Assembly (NCBI GenBank): GCA_043823315.1
Contig: JBDRAU010000078.1
Span: 1-17,810 of the forward strand
Length of the DNA: 17,810 nucleotides
DNA from: JBDRAU01 sp043823315
GTDB taxonomy: Bacteria > Patescibacteriota > UBA1384 > DTJR01
Direction of reading: 5' to 3'
Shown one piece after another: positions 6,945-12,853 of the stretch. Both the position numbers and the translations under genes were made by a program. The notes under the pieces were generated by a model. It was not told the DNA's origin. It saw only the letters and a program-made list of their open reading frames with translations, and searched no databases. Each line of letters begins with the position of its first letter. Within the stretch, counting starts at the first letter, position 1.

Positions 6945-7523
6945 ATGAGTTCAAAAATTCGTCTCTCACAGCACGAAAAAGAAGTTTTTGTAGAGGTCGC
7001 GAGAGCAGTTTTAAAAGGAGTGCTTTTAGGTCTTGCGGTCGGAATTTTTCTGTTTTCGCCCACAGGCCTCTCAAAACTTATTCCTGAATTAATCAAATTG
7101 CGTAAAAAATACGGTGATGAAAAAGTTGACAAATCACTTGAAAAAATAATCAAAGATCGATTTGTTCGAATTATCAATCGCAAAGGCAAAACGACTATTA
7201 AGATTACACAGAAAGGAAGAGCAAGGCTAGTTGATTACGATATTGATTCTATTTCAATTAAAAAGCATGATTGGGACGGTATATGGAGAATAGTAATTTT
7301 TGATATTCCCGAAAAACTTCGATTTGCTAGAACAGTTTTGAGAAACAAATTGATTGAGATCGGTTTTATTAAGTTGCAAAAAAGTGTTTGGGTTTGCCCC
7401 TACGAGTGCGAGGATGAGATATCTTTCATAGCTTCAGTTTTCGAAGTCGAGAGGTTTGTTAATTATGCGGAGATTTCAAAGATAGACTGTGAACAATATC
7501 TTAGAAATAAATTTGATTTATAA
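6945..7523 (+). CDS. PaaX-like protein with C-terminal Cas2-fold domain, 192 aa
   Basis: A hydrophobic N-terminal helix (residues about 18-37) is followed by a winged-helix-like segment (about 43-98, SKLIPELIKLRKKYGDE, then the wing TTIKITQKGRARL). The C-terminal half (108-185) reads HDWDGIWRIVIFDIPEK, then RTVLRNKLIEIGFIKLQKSV, the pattern of the Cas2/PaaX C-terminal ferredoxin fold. D120 sits where Cas2 nucleases carry their conserved first-strand aspartate. PaaX proteins are repressors with this combination of folds, so a DNA-binding regulator is the likeliest role; nuclease activity is speculative. The 30-base spacing from a perfect palindrome suggests autoregulation. There is no CRISPR array or Cas1 here. 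The gene looks leaderless and interrupts the cysteine-rich array. Confidence 0.78.
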   Translation: MSSKIRLSQHEKEVFVEVARAVLKGVLLGLAVGIFLFSPTGLSKLIPELIKLRKKYGDEKVDKSLEKIIKDRFVRIINRKGKTTIKITQKGRARLVDYDIDSISIKKHDWDGIWRIVIFDIPEKLRFARTVLRNKLIEIGFIKLQKSVWVCPYECEDEISFIASVFEVERFVNYAEISKIDCEQYLRNKFDL

Positions 7524-7574
7524 TTTCGTCTTAGAATCCTCCCATTGCTAGAACCGAAGAACTGATTTAGTGCT

Positions 7575-7606
7575 TGCACTTTTGAGACGATCGTCTCAAA
7601 AGTGCA
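7575..7606. repeat. 32-bp perfect palindrome, copy 2
   Basis: Identical base for base to the palindrome at 6883-6914, starting 52 bases after the PaaX/Cas2-like gene ends and 98 bases before the next gene starts. The two copies bracket exactly one gene. Their flanking bases differ, so only the palindrome itself is conserved. Confidence 0.95.
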
Positions 7607-7669
7607 GGGATGATTAGAAGTATTTGTTTATCGATGTTTTCATCTAAACTCAAATCTGATCTCGACATC

Positions 7670-7698
7670 TTTACGTTACATACCTTTTCTGGTTAAAT
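7670..7698 (+). promoter_or_regulatory. Promoter of the 122-aa gene and member C
   Basis: TTTACG (7670-7675), a 17-base spacer and TTAAAT (7693-7698). Six bases separate the -10 from the ATG at 7705, the same spacing as at 6945, 15171 and 16060, consistent with a leaderless message. Confidence 0.5.
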
Positions 7699-7704
7699 AA
7701 GACT

Positions 7705-8073
7705 ATGAAAATTGTTGAGAATTTAGAGAAGAGCACGAAGCTGAAGGGCTATTTAACGCCCTCATTTCAAAAGAGATGGCAGAGGTTTGCCTTTATTGAA
7801 CAGATGGCGAATGTTGGTATGGAGGTTTTTAGAACTATCAAGGCCAAAAGTAAGCAAGACGAAAAGTCGGCCGAGCTAGCTTTTAAACGAGCCATGGAAT
7901 TATTCGATCTGACGCTTCAGGATCCTAAGAACGAGAAGAAGTTTGGGGAAGTTGTTAGAGCTCGAGAGTCTTTTGTTGATTTTTTTAAACACGGTATTCA
8001 ATGTGGCCAAAGCGCTGAATCAATAAACAATTATTTTTATAACTTTAATTATTTAGCAAGAATCGGAGTATAG
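7705..8073 (+). CDS. Small helical protein of unknown function, 122 aa
   Basis: I do not recognise this protein. It is charged and predicted to be almost wholly alpha-helical (for example FIEQMANVGMEVFRTIKAK and AELAFKRAMELFDLTLQD), with one cysteine and no signal peptide or membrane segment. The C-terminus (INNYFYNFNYLARIGV) is aromatic. Its TAG stop (8071-8073) directly abuts the ATG of member C at 8074, and the Shine-Dalgarno of member C (GGAG, 8065-8068) lies inside this gene, so the two are very probably co-transcribed and translationally coupled. That makes it a candidate partner of the cysteine-rich protein. Confidence 0.65.
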   Translation: MKIVENLEKSTKLKGYLTPSFQKRWQRFAFIEQMANVGMEVFRTIKAKSKQDEKSAELAFKRAMELFDLTLQDPKNEKKFGEVVRARESFVDFFKHGIQCGQSAESINNYFYNFNYLARIGV

Positions 8074-9816
8074 ATGGAAAACAAAATTTGCAAGAAATGT
8101 GAAAAACAATACGAGGTAACCGACGACGATTTAGATTTCTACAAACAAATGTCACCGACATTTGACGGAAAAGTTTTTAAAATTCCCGCTCCGACGCTGT
8201 GTCCTGATTGTCGAAGGCAAAGAAGGTTTGCGTGGAGAAATATCACTAAAATATATAAAAGAAAATGTGACCTAACTGAGAAGGAGATAATTTCCGGCTA
8301 CGCTCCGAACTCAAAATACAAAGTTTACGAAACCTCAGAGTGGTGGAGTGATAAATGGGATCCGATGGAATACGGCCAAGAATATGATCCGAGTCGTTCT
8401 TTCTTTGAGCAATTGAAGGACCTTGACCTGAAAGTTCCCAAGATGCACGCGGTTGTTGTGGATAACGAAAACAGCCCTTTTACTAATAATGTTACTCGAG
8501 CAGTCAATTCCTACTTAATTCAAAATGCTACAAACAACGAAAATTGTATGTTCGGCCAAGGACTCTGGAACAATAAAGATTGTGTTGATTGCTTGAGAAT
8601 CTATGACTGCGAAGGATGTTATGAATCCTCGATTTGCGAGAAGTGTTACCAATGCCATCACTCGATTAATTCAATCAACTCGCGAGAAAGTTATTTTCTC
8701 GATGGTTGCACGGGCTCGGCAAATTGCTTTGCTTGCACGAACTTATCAAATAAACAGTATTGGGTTTATAACAAGCAGTCGACCAAGGAAGAATTCGAAA
8801 AAACCCGCGATGAATTTTTGGCCCTTTCTGGTGAGGCCAAAGATCAAAAATTTGCAGAGATTAGAAAATTCCTATCTGAGCAACCAAAGAAATTTGCTCA
8901 TATTCTAGACTCAGAAGATTCGACAGGGGATCATCTCTATCACAGCAAAAATTTGCAGAAGACTTTCTATGCTAACGGCGACGAAAATTTGAGCTACTGT
9001 TCGAATGTCGATAAAGTCAGAAATTCGATGGACTATGACTTCTGGGGAAATGAAACTGAAAACATATTGGATTGTCTCGAGGTTGGTATTAATTCGCAGA
9101 ATATTGCTTTCAGCCGAAGTGTCTATACTAACTGCTCAAACATCTATTATTCAATCGGGGTCTACAACAGCTGCAGAAATTGCTTTGGAAGTGTGGGCTT
9201 AAAGCAAAAAGAATATTGCATTTTAAACAAGCAGTTTACTCGCGATGAGTATGAGAAAAAAGTTGCCGAGATTATTGAGAAAATGATCGCAGACGGTGAG
9301 TGGGGTCAGTACTTCCCGATGAGTATGAGTCAGTATGGGTACAACGAAACGATAGCACCGGAATATTATCCACTAACCAAAGAGCAGGCACAGGCGGAAG
9401 GAATTAATTGGCAGGACGAAGACTTTGGCTTGAAATATGATGGGCCGTTTTATGAGCCGAAAGAGATCTCTGAGTATGATCCACAGAGAAACGAGAATGC
9501 TAAGACCGAACAAGATGCGCTGCTAGCGGGGATTTTGAAATGCGAAGTATCTGGAAAGCCATATAAAATCCAACCGCAGGAACTTCTGTTCTATATTAAA
9601 AATAACTTGCAAATCCCTCGACGCCATCCCGATCAGCGTTACGAAGATAGAGTCGCTTTTAGAAACCCCATGTCGCTCTGGCACAGAGATTGTTCCTGTC
9701 AGGGTGAGTACCAGCAGCACCAAGGCAAATGTCCGAACGAATTCGAAACGTCTTACGCACCAGATCGACCCGAGAAAGTGTTTTGTGAATCATGCTACCA
9801 GGATATTATAAAATAA
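8074..9816 (+). CDS. Cysteine-rich zinc-ribbon family protein, member C, 580 aa
   Basis: A full-length member. Visible in order: ribbon C6/C9 and C43/C46 (APTLCPDCRRQRR); C65 and the signature APNSKYKVYETSEWWSDKWDP; first Cys/Asn block (NCMFGQGLWNNKDCVDCLRI, CEGCYESSICEKCYQC) capped by LSNKQYWVYNKQSTKEEFEK; a second, less cysteine-rich block capped by GLKQKEYCILNKQFTRDEYEKKVAEI; the conserved core GEWGQYFPMSMSQYGYNET and KYDGPFYEPKEISEYDP; KCEVSGKPYKI; IPRRHPDQR; and a C-terminal ribbon C540, C542, C553, C571, C574. The evenly spaced short repeats in the blocks suggest a solenoid or beta-helix. I recall related CPR proteins carrying a 'CaiB/BaiF' label, but nothing here supports a CoA-transferase. 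Start fixed by GGAG five bases upstream and by coupling to the preceding gene. Confidence 0.88.
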   Translation: MENKICKKCEKQYEVTDDDLDFYKQMSPTFDGKVFKIPAPTLCPDCRRQRRFAWRNITKIYKRKCDLTEKEIISGYAPNSKYKVYETSEWWSDKWDPMEYGQEYDPSRSFFEQLKDLDLKVPKMHAVVVDNENSPFTNNVTRAVNSYLIQNATNNENCMFGQGLWNNKDCVDCLRIYDCEGCYESSICEKCYQCHHSINSINSRESYFLDGCTGSANCFACTNLSNKQYWVYNKQSTKEEFEKTRDEFLALSGEAKDQKFAEIRKFLSEQPKKFAHILDSEDSTGDHLYHSKNLQKTFYANGDENLSYCSNVDKVRNSMDYDFWGNETENILDCLEVGINSQNIAFSRSVYTNCSNIYYSIGVYNSCRNCFGSVGLKQKEYCILNKQFTRDEYEKKVAEIIEKMIADGEWGQYFPMSMSQYGYNETIAPEYYPLTKEQAQAEGINWQDEDFGLKYDGPFYEPKEISEYDPQRNENAKTEQDALLAGILKCEVSGKPYKIQPQELLFYIKNNLQIPRRHPDQRYEDRVAFRNPMSLWHRDCSCQGEYQQHQGKCPNEFETSYAPDRPEKVFCESCYQDIIK

Positions 9817-9859
9817 GAGCATGATTCATCCTGAGCGAACGACAGTGAGTCGAATGGGT

Positions 9860-9889
9860 GAAAAATGTTACCAACAAATTGTAAAGTAA
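9860..9889 (+). pseudogene. Relic of a cysteine-rich gene 3' end, copy 1
   Basis: Reads EKCYQQIVK then TAA, the same last nine residues as member D (11689-11718), with near-identical bases and the same AAACATTTTT that follows member D. No upstream coding sequence is attached: it is joined directly to a dispersed repeat. Confidence 0.75.
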
Positions 9890-9932
9890 AAACATTTTTT
9901 ATTCTGAGTGAGCGAAAGCGAGTCGAATGGGC

Positions 9933-9962
9933 GAGAGATGCTACCAAAATATAGTTAAGTGA
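9933..9962 (+). pseudogene. Relic of a cysteine-rich gene 3' end, copy 2
   Basis: Reads ERCYQNIVK then TGA, again the family C-terminus, directly joined on its left to a GTCGAATGGGC dispersed repeat. Confidence 0.7.
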
Positions 9963-9970
9963 CACTAATG

Positions 9971-10012
9971 TGTCATCCTCGAGCCGAAGTAACTTCGACC
10001 TCGGGGATCTAA
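9971..10012 (+). repeat. 42-bp dispersed repeat, copy 2 of 2
   Basis: Three differences in 42 bases from 3118-3159. It ends eight bases before the ATG of member D, as copy 1 does just before the truncated family gene start at 3164. Confidence 0.75.
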
Positions 10013-10020
10013 AGTGAAAT

Positions 10021-11718
10021 ATGGAAAACAAAAAATGTAAGCAGTGCGCTGAAGATTTCGTCGTAGAGGACGAAGATTTAGAATTTTACAAAAAAATATC
10101 CCCCCAATTTGGGGATAAAACATACTTGTGGCCAGCACCAACCCTATGCCCCAACTGCCGCGCGATGAGAAGACAGGCCTGGCGGAATGAGCGAAATCTT
10201 TACAAAACCAAATGCGCGAAATCAGGCAAGGAGATGGTCAGCATATACTCTCCAGACAAAACAGATTATAAAGTATATGAGCTTTCCGAGTGGTGGAAGG
10301 ATGACTGGGATGCAGCACAGTATGGCAAAGATTATGATCCTGGACAGAGATTATTCACACAACTAGACGAACTACTCAAGGCCGTACCTCGGCTGTCACT
10401 GTTTAACACAAAAACCCAAAACTGTGATTACGTAAATTACACCGCCGAGTGCAAGGACTGCTATATGTCATCCGTTATTTATTATGGCTGCGACAAGGTT
10501 CATTATTCGTATTTAACCTACAGTTCAAAAAACTGTGTTGATGTCGGTTTTTGTGACAAAGTCGAAAATTGCTACGAACTGGTTAGCAGTAATGACTGCT
10601 ATGGATGTAAATACTCGAATCGTCTAACAAATTGTCGCGACTGTTATTTTTCACAGGATTTAAATGGGTGTTCTGACTGTATTTTATGCAACAATCTCAA
10701 CCGGAAACAATATTATATTCGTAACAAATCATATAGCGAGGAAGAATATAAACAGACACTCGCCGAACTCGATCTTTGTTCGCATACTAAAGTTCAGAAA
10801 CTTCTTGCGGAATACGAAGAAATGAGAAAAAATGCGATAGTAAAATTTGCGAACCTTTTGCAGTGCGAAGATTGCGAGGGAGATAACCTGATAAACTGTA
10901 AAAATGTAAAAAAAGCTTTCAGTTCGATTAGAGCAGAAAACAGCCGGTATTGCTTTGACCAAGAGGAAGGCAAGAATATCTACGATAGTGAGGGAGGATC
11001 ATTTGAATGGGCAATTGAAACTAACCATACCGGCTTTGGATCAAATTTCATCGTAACGTCAGGAGTTTTGAGTTCGAGTAACATGTACTATTGCGAGAAT
11101 TGCCACAATAGTCGTGACTGTTTTGCCTGCACCGGACTTCGCAATAAACAATATTGCGTTTTAAACAGGCAATATTCAAAAGAAGAATATCAAGGGCTTG
11201 TCGGAAAAATAATTGAAAAAATGATAGAGAACGATGAATGGGGTGAGTTTTTTCCGATATCTCTAAGTCCCTTTGGTTATAATGAAACGCTGGCATTTGA
11301 TTTCTTCCCCAAGACTAAAGAAGAGGCGAGCCTAATTAACGCCAAATGGCAAGATAACGACTACTCACTCAAGTACGACGGGCCGTTCTACGATGTCAAG
11401 GATAATATTGAGGAGTACATTACGAGCGAAGAAGAAAGGCAAAAACTATTGTCGGGAATCTTGAAATGCGCAACATCCGGGAAACCGTATAAAATTGTTC
11501 CGCAAGAACTTGCATTTTATATCGAGCAAAAAGTACCGATTCCACATAATCACTATGATGTTCGTTATAAAAATAGATTTGGAATGCGAAATCCAAAGGT
11601 CTTATATCACAGAGAATGCATGAACGCGGGTTGCGCAAATGAGTTCGAAACTACTTATTCGCCAGACCGATCGGAAAAGGTCTATTGTGAAAAATGTTAC
11701 CAACAAATCGTAAAGTGA
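10021..11718 (+). CDS. Cysteine-rich zinc-ribbon family protein, member D, 565 aa
   Basis: A full-length member. N-terminal ribbon C6/C9 and APTLCPNCR; signature YSPDKTDYKVYELSEWWKDD; first block (NCDYVNYTAECKDCYM, NDCYGCKYSNRLTNCRDC) capped by NLNRKQYYIRNKSYSEEEYK; a second block (SSNMYYCENCHNSRDCFACT) capped by GLRNKQYCVLNRQYSKEEY; then GEWGEFFPISLSPFGYNETL preceded by an acidic stretch, KYDGPFYDV, KCATSGKPYKI, and a terminal ribbon ending YCEKCYQQIVK. The C-terminal insert before the last ribbon is shorter than in B and C. It uses the EEYKQTLAEL segment that aligns across the stop codon in member A. No Shine-Dalgarno; the start is fixed by alignment with the family. Cytoplasmic metal-binding protein of unknown role. 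Confidence 0.87.
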   Translation: MENKKCKQCAEDFVVEDEDLEFYKKISPQFGDKTYLWPAPTLCPNCRAMRRQAWRNERNLYKTKCAKSGKEMVSIYSPDKTDYKVYELSEWWKDDWDAAQYGKDYDPGQRLFTQLDELLKAVPRLSLFNTKTQNCDYVNYTAECKDCYMSSVIYYGCDKVHYSYLTYSSKNCVDVGFCDKVENCYELVSSNDCYGCKYSNRLTNCRDCYFSQDLNGCSDCILCNNLNRKQYYIRNKSYSEEEYKQTLAELDLCSHTKVQKLLAEYEEMRKNAIVKFANLLQCEDCEGDNLINCKNVKKAFSSIRAENSRYCFDQEEGKNIYDSEGGSFEWAIETNHTGFGSNFIVTSGVLSSSNMYYCENCHNSRDCFACTGLRNKQYCVLNRQYSKEEYQGLVGKIIEKMIENDEWGEFFPISLSPFGYNETLAFDFFPKTKEEASLINAKWQDNDYSLKYDGPFYDVKDNIEEYITSEEERQKLLSGILKCATSGKPYKIVPQELAFYIEQKVPIPHNHYDVRYKNRFGMRNPKVLYHRECMNAGCANEFETTYSPDRSEKVYCEKCYQQIVK

Positions 11719-11830
11719 AAACATTTTTCATCCTGAGTACATTCGGCAAGCTCATATACTTTGTCGAATGGGCGAGTCGTGCCCCGAAGGTGCCCCTTTG
11801 GGGCTATTGGAAAAGCATTAGTTAAAAAAT
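11719..11830. repeat. Dispersed repeat after member D
   Basis: CATCCTGAG followed by a CTTTGTCGAATGGGCGAGTC unit and a GTGCCCCGAAGGTGCCCC segment. The same order of units follows member A at about 5060-5120, so gene 3' end and flank appear to have been copied together. No gene is supported here. Confidence 0.65.
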
Positions 11831-11831
11831 G

Positions 11832-11853
11832 AACGCCTCATCGTTGAGGTGTT
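11832..11853. terminator. Inverted repeat, possible terminator of the array
   Basis: AACGCCTCA (11832-11840) pairs with TGAGGTGTT (11845-11853) with one G-T wobble and a 4-base loop. It lies between member D and the next promoter. No U tract follows, so termination is uncertain. Confidence 0.35.
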
Positions 11854-11873
11854 GGGGGAATGCGATCTAGCTA

Positions 11874-11902
11874 TTTATATTTAAGCAGTTTTATGCTATT
11901 CT
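11874..11902 (+). promoter_or_regulatory. Promoter of the GC-rich 157-aa gene
   Basis: TTTATA (11874-11879), 17-base spacer including an extended TGC, and TATTCT (11897-11902). The leader to ATG 11943 is about 34 bases. Confidence 0.55.
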
Positions 11903-11942
11903 TTTGTGATCTTCGAACATTACATGAAGGGATTGAGGTTAT

Positions 11943-12416
11943 ATGCCCAAAAGACAGCCGAACTACCGTAAGGTGCTGGCGGGGTTGCTCGAGTACATCG
12001 CATCGCGACTGATCGTGGTCGAGGACTGCCAGTTTGTTCTTTCCTGCGAGCTCCTGCTCAAACATCCCGTCATCGTTCAGGCGCTTGAGGAATTGGGATG
12101 TATCCAGAGGCTCGGGCGTCTAAGCCACAATCTGCCCAGCCCCGATGGGCACTCGTTTGTCTGTGAATGGCAGGAAATGATCGTTCTCAAGTCAAGGATG
12201 AGGATGACAGGGAAGATGAAAAGCCCGTGGGGGCGGGTTGTCTGGATGGTCAACACGACGCGCTTCGATCAGGTACTGCCACAGCTTCTCGAAAACGCTC
12301 TTCTTCTCGAGAAGATCGAGCGTGCCTTCAAGCGTGGCATGGCAATCAGACAGGTCGGCGAAGACGACCAGCCTATCTCGAGATTGCCCTGGAGGATTGT
12401 CCAGGAAGACGATTAA
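11943..12416 (+). CDS. Unknown GC-rich gene, 157 aa
   Basis: I do not recognise this protein. It is basic at the N-terminus (MPKRQPNYRK), then helical, with three cysteines and no export or membrane signal. Residues about 105-135 (TTRFDQVLPQLLENALLLEK) look like a leucine-rich helix. GAGG at 11935-11938 and AAGGGA just upstream are plausible ribosome-binding sites for ATG 11943. Sampled lines are about 55-57% GC against roughly 40% in the flanking genes. Together with its own promoter and a strong terminator, this makes it a self-contained cassette-like unit and suggests acquisition from elsewhere. The 77-aa gene at 209-442 shares this style (GC-rich, own promoter, GGGCC-type hairpin). Confidence 0.62.
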   Translation: MPKRQPNYRKVLAGLLEYIASRLIVVEDCQFVLSCELLLKHPVIVQALEELGCIQRLGRLSHNLPSPDGHSFVCEWQEMIVLKSRMRMTGKMKSPWGRVVWMVNTTRFDQVLPQLLENALLLEKIERAFKRGMAIRQVGEDDQPISRLPWRIVQEDD

Positions 12417-12437
12417 CCGCAAAACGAAGATTCACCA

Positions 12438-12467
12438 GGGGCCCCGACGGGCCCCGTTTTCTTTTTT
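12438..12467 (+). terminator. Strong intrinsic terminator
   Basis: GGGGCCC (12438-12444), loop CGAC, GGGCCCC (12449-12455), then G-TTTT-C-TTTTTTT. It starts 21 bases after the stop of the 157-aa gene. Confidence 0.92.
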
Positions 12468-12483
12468 TCTACTAGACATACAT

Positions 12484-12537
12484 CCTGTTGTCTTCCTGCC
12501 ACTTGACATCGATCGACGTCAAGTGGCAGATAACAGG
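12484..12537. repeat. Two-part inverted repeat
   Basis: CTGCCACTTGAC (12496-12507) pairs perfectly with GTCAAGTGGCAG (12518-12529) around a 10-base loop. Outer arms CCTGTT (12484-12489) and AACAGG (12532-12537) extend it after a short internal loop. It follows the terminator, so it is not needed for termination; a protein-binding site or structured RNA/DNA element is possible. Confidence 0.8.
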
Positions 12538-12545
12538 AGGTAGAG

Positions 12546-12554
12546 TTATCCACC
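12546..12554 (+). promoter_or_regulatory. DnaA-box-like site 1
   Basis: TTATCCACC, 8 of 9 to the consensus TTATNCACA, in the context GAGTTATCCAC that recurs at the second site. Confidence 0.4.
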
Positions 12555-12647
12555 TAAGTATAAAAGCTTACTGGCTTATCCCGCCAAGGCGAGATCACGC
12601 TGTGCGCTTTATACGGGGCAGGTCCCATAACATTACTAGTTTCTCAA

Positions 12648-12674
12648 TAGGTTTTTGTTCCACCCAAAAACCGC
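12648..12674 (-). repeat. 27-bp hairpin repeat, inverted copy 3
   Basis: Reverse complement of 3203-3229 with one difference (a loop C to T). It lies about 9.4 kb from copy 1 in opposite orientation and is bracketed by the direct repeat pair at 12602-12620 and 12689-12707. Confidence 0.85.
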
Positions 12675-12746
12675 ATCCTCTACGCACAGTGCGAAAGTTA
12701 CGGGGCAAGCAGGTTAAGCAAACTAATTATCAACGGCATTCTTGAG

Positions 12747-12755
12747 TTATCCACA
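12747..12755 (+). promoter_or_regulatory. DnaA-box-like site 2
   Basis: TTATCCACA, a perfect match to the bacterial DnaA box, again in the context GAGTTATCCAC. A weaker match, TTATCAACG, is at 12727-12735. Confidence 0.5.
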
Positions 12756-12780
12756 ACCCTGTCAAAATAGACCGAACAGA

Positions 12781-12839
12781 GTTATATAGAAATGATCATA
12801 TATAACAAGGTTATATAACTTTTCTGAAAGTTACATAAC
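12781..12839. repeat. Iterated AT-rich near-palindromes
   Basis: GTTATATA (12781-12788) is inverted as TATATAAC (12799-12806); GTTATATAAC (12810-12819) is a perfect palindrome; GTTACATAAC (12830-12839) is one change away, exactly 20 bases further on. They end 14 bases before the -35 box of the riboswitch transcript, as expected for operators, or could form a duplex-unwinding region beside the DnaA boxes. Confidence 0.55.
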
Positions 12840-12853
12840 AGCAGGGTTAGTAT

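Larger units (their letters stand above)
9817..10020. repeat. Intergenic mosaic of gene-end relics and dispersed repeats
   Basis: Three dispersed repeat units (CATCCTGAGCGAAC...GTCGAATGGG at about 9828-9858; a TTCTGAGTGAGCGAAAGCG unit at about 9902-9932; the 42-bp unit at 9971-10012) alternate with two 30-base copies of the 3' end of cysteine-rich genes. A 78-residue minus-strand frame across this stretch is a repeat artefact. Confidence 0.75.
12468..12853. other. Gene-free region rich in repeats, origin-like in parts
   Basis: No convincing gene is present. The stretch holds, in order: a long inverted repeat (12484-12537), a DnaA-box-like site (12546-12554), a direct repeat pair GTGCG-N5-TACGGGGCA (12602-12620 and 12689-12707), an inverted copy of the hairpin repeat (12648-12674), a perfect DnaA box (12747-12755), and a cluster of AT-rich near-palindromes (12781-12839). 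Short plus-strand frames here are GC-rich read-through with no start signals. Confidence 0.6.

Noticed and set aside
6945..7523. A CRISPR-Cas locus, because of the Cas2-like fold
   Set aside because: No Cas1, no effector and no array of evenly spaced repeats and spacers anywhere in the window. The winged-helix N-terminal half fits PaaX-like proteins better.
9795..10031. Minus-strand 78-residue open frame
   Set aside because: Spans repeat units and gene-end relics between members C and D; it is antisense to family coding ends.
12438..12467. Terminator and nearby inverted repeat (12496-12529) as transposon ends
   Set aside because: The first is a standard intrinsic terminator with a U tract. 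The second has both arms next to each other with no transposase gene, so there is no evidence for an insertion sequence.
12488..12745. Plus-strand 85-residue open frame in the gene-free region
   Set aside because: Covers an inverted repeat, DnaA-like sites and the hairpin repeat; no ribosome-binding site and a low-complexity, basic product.
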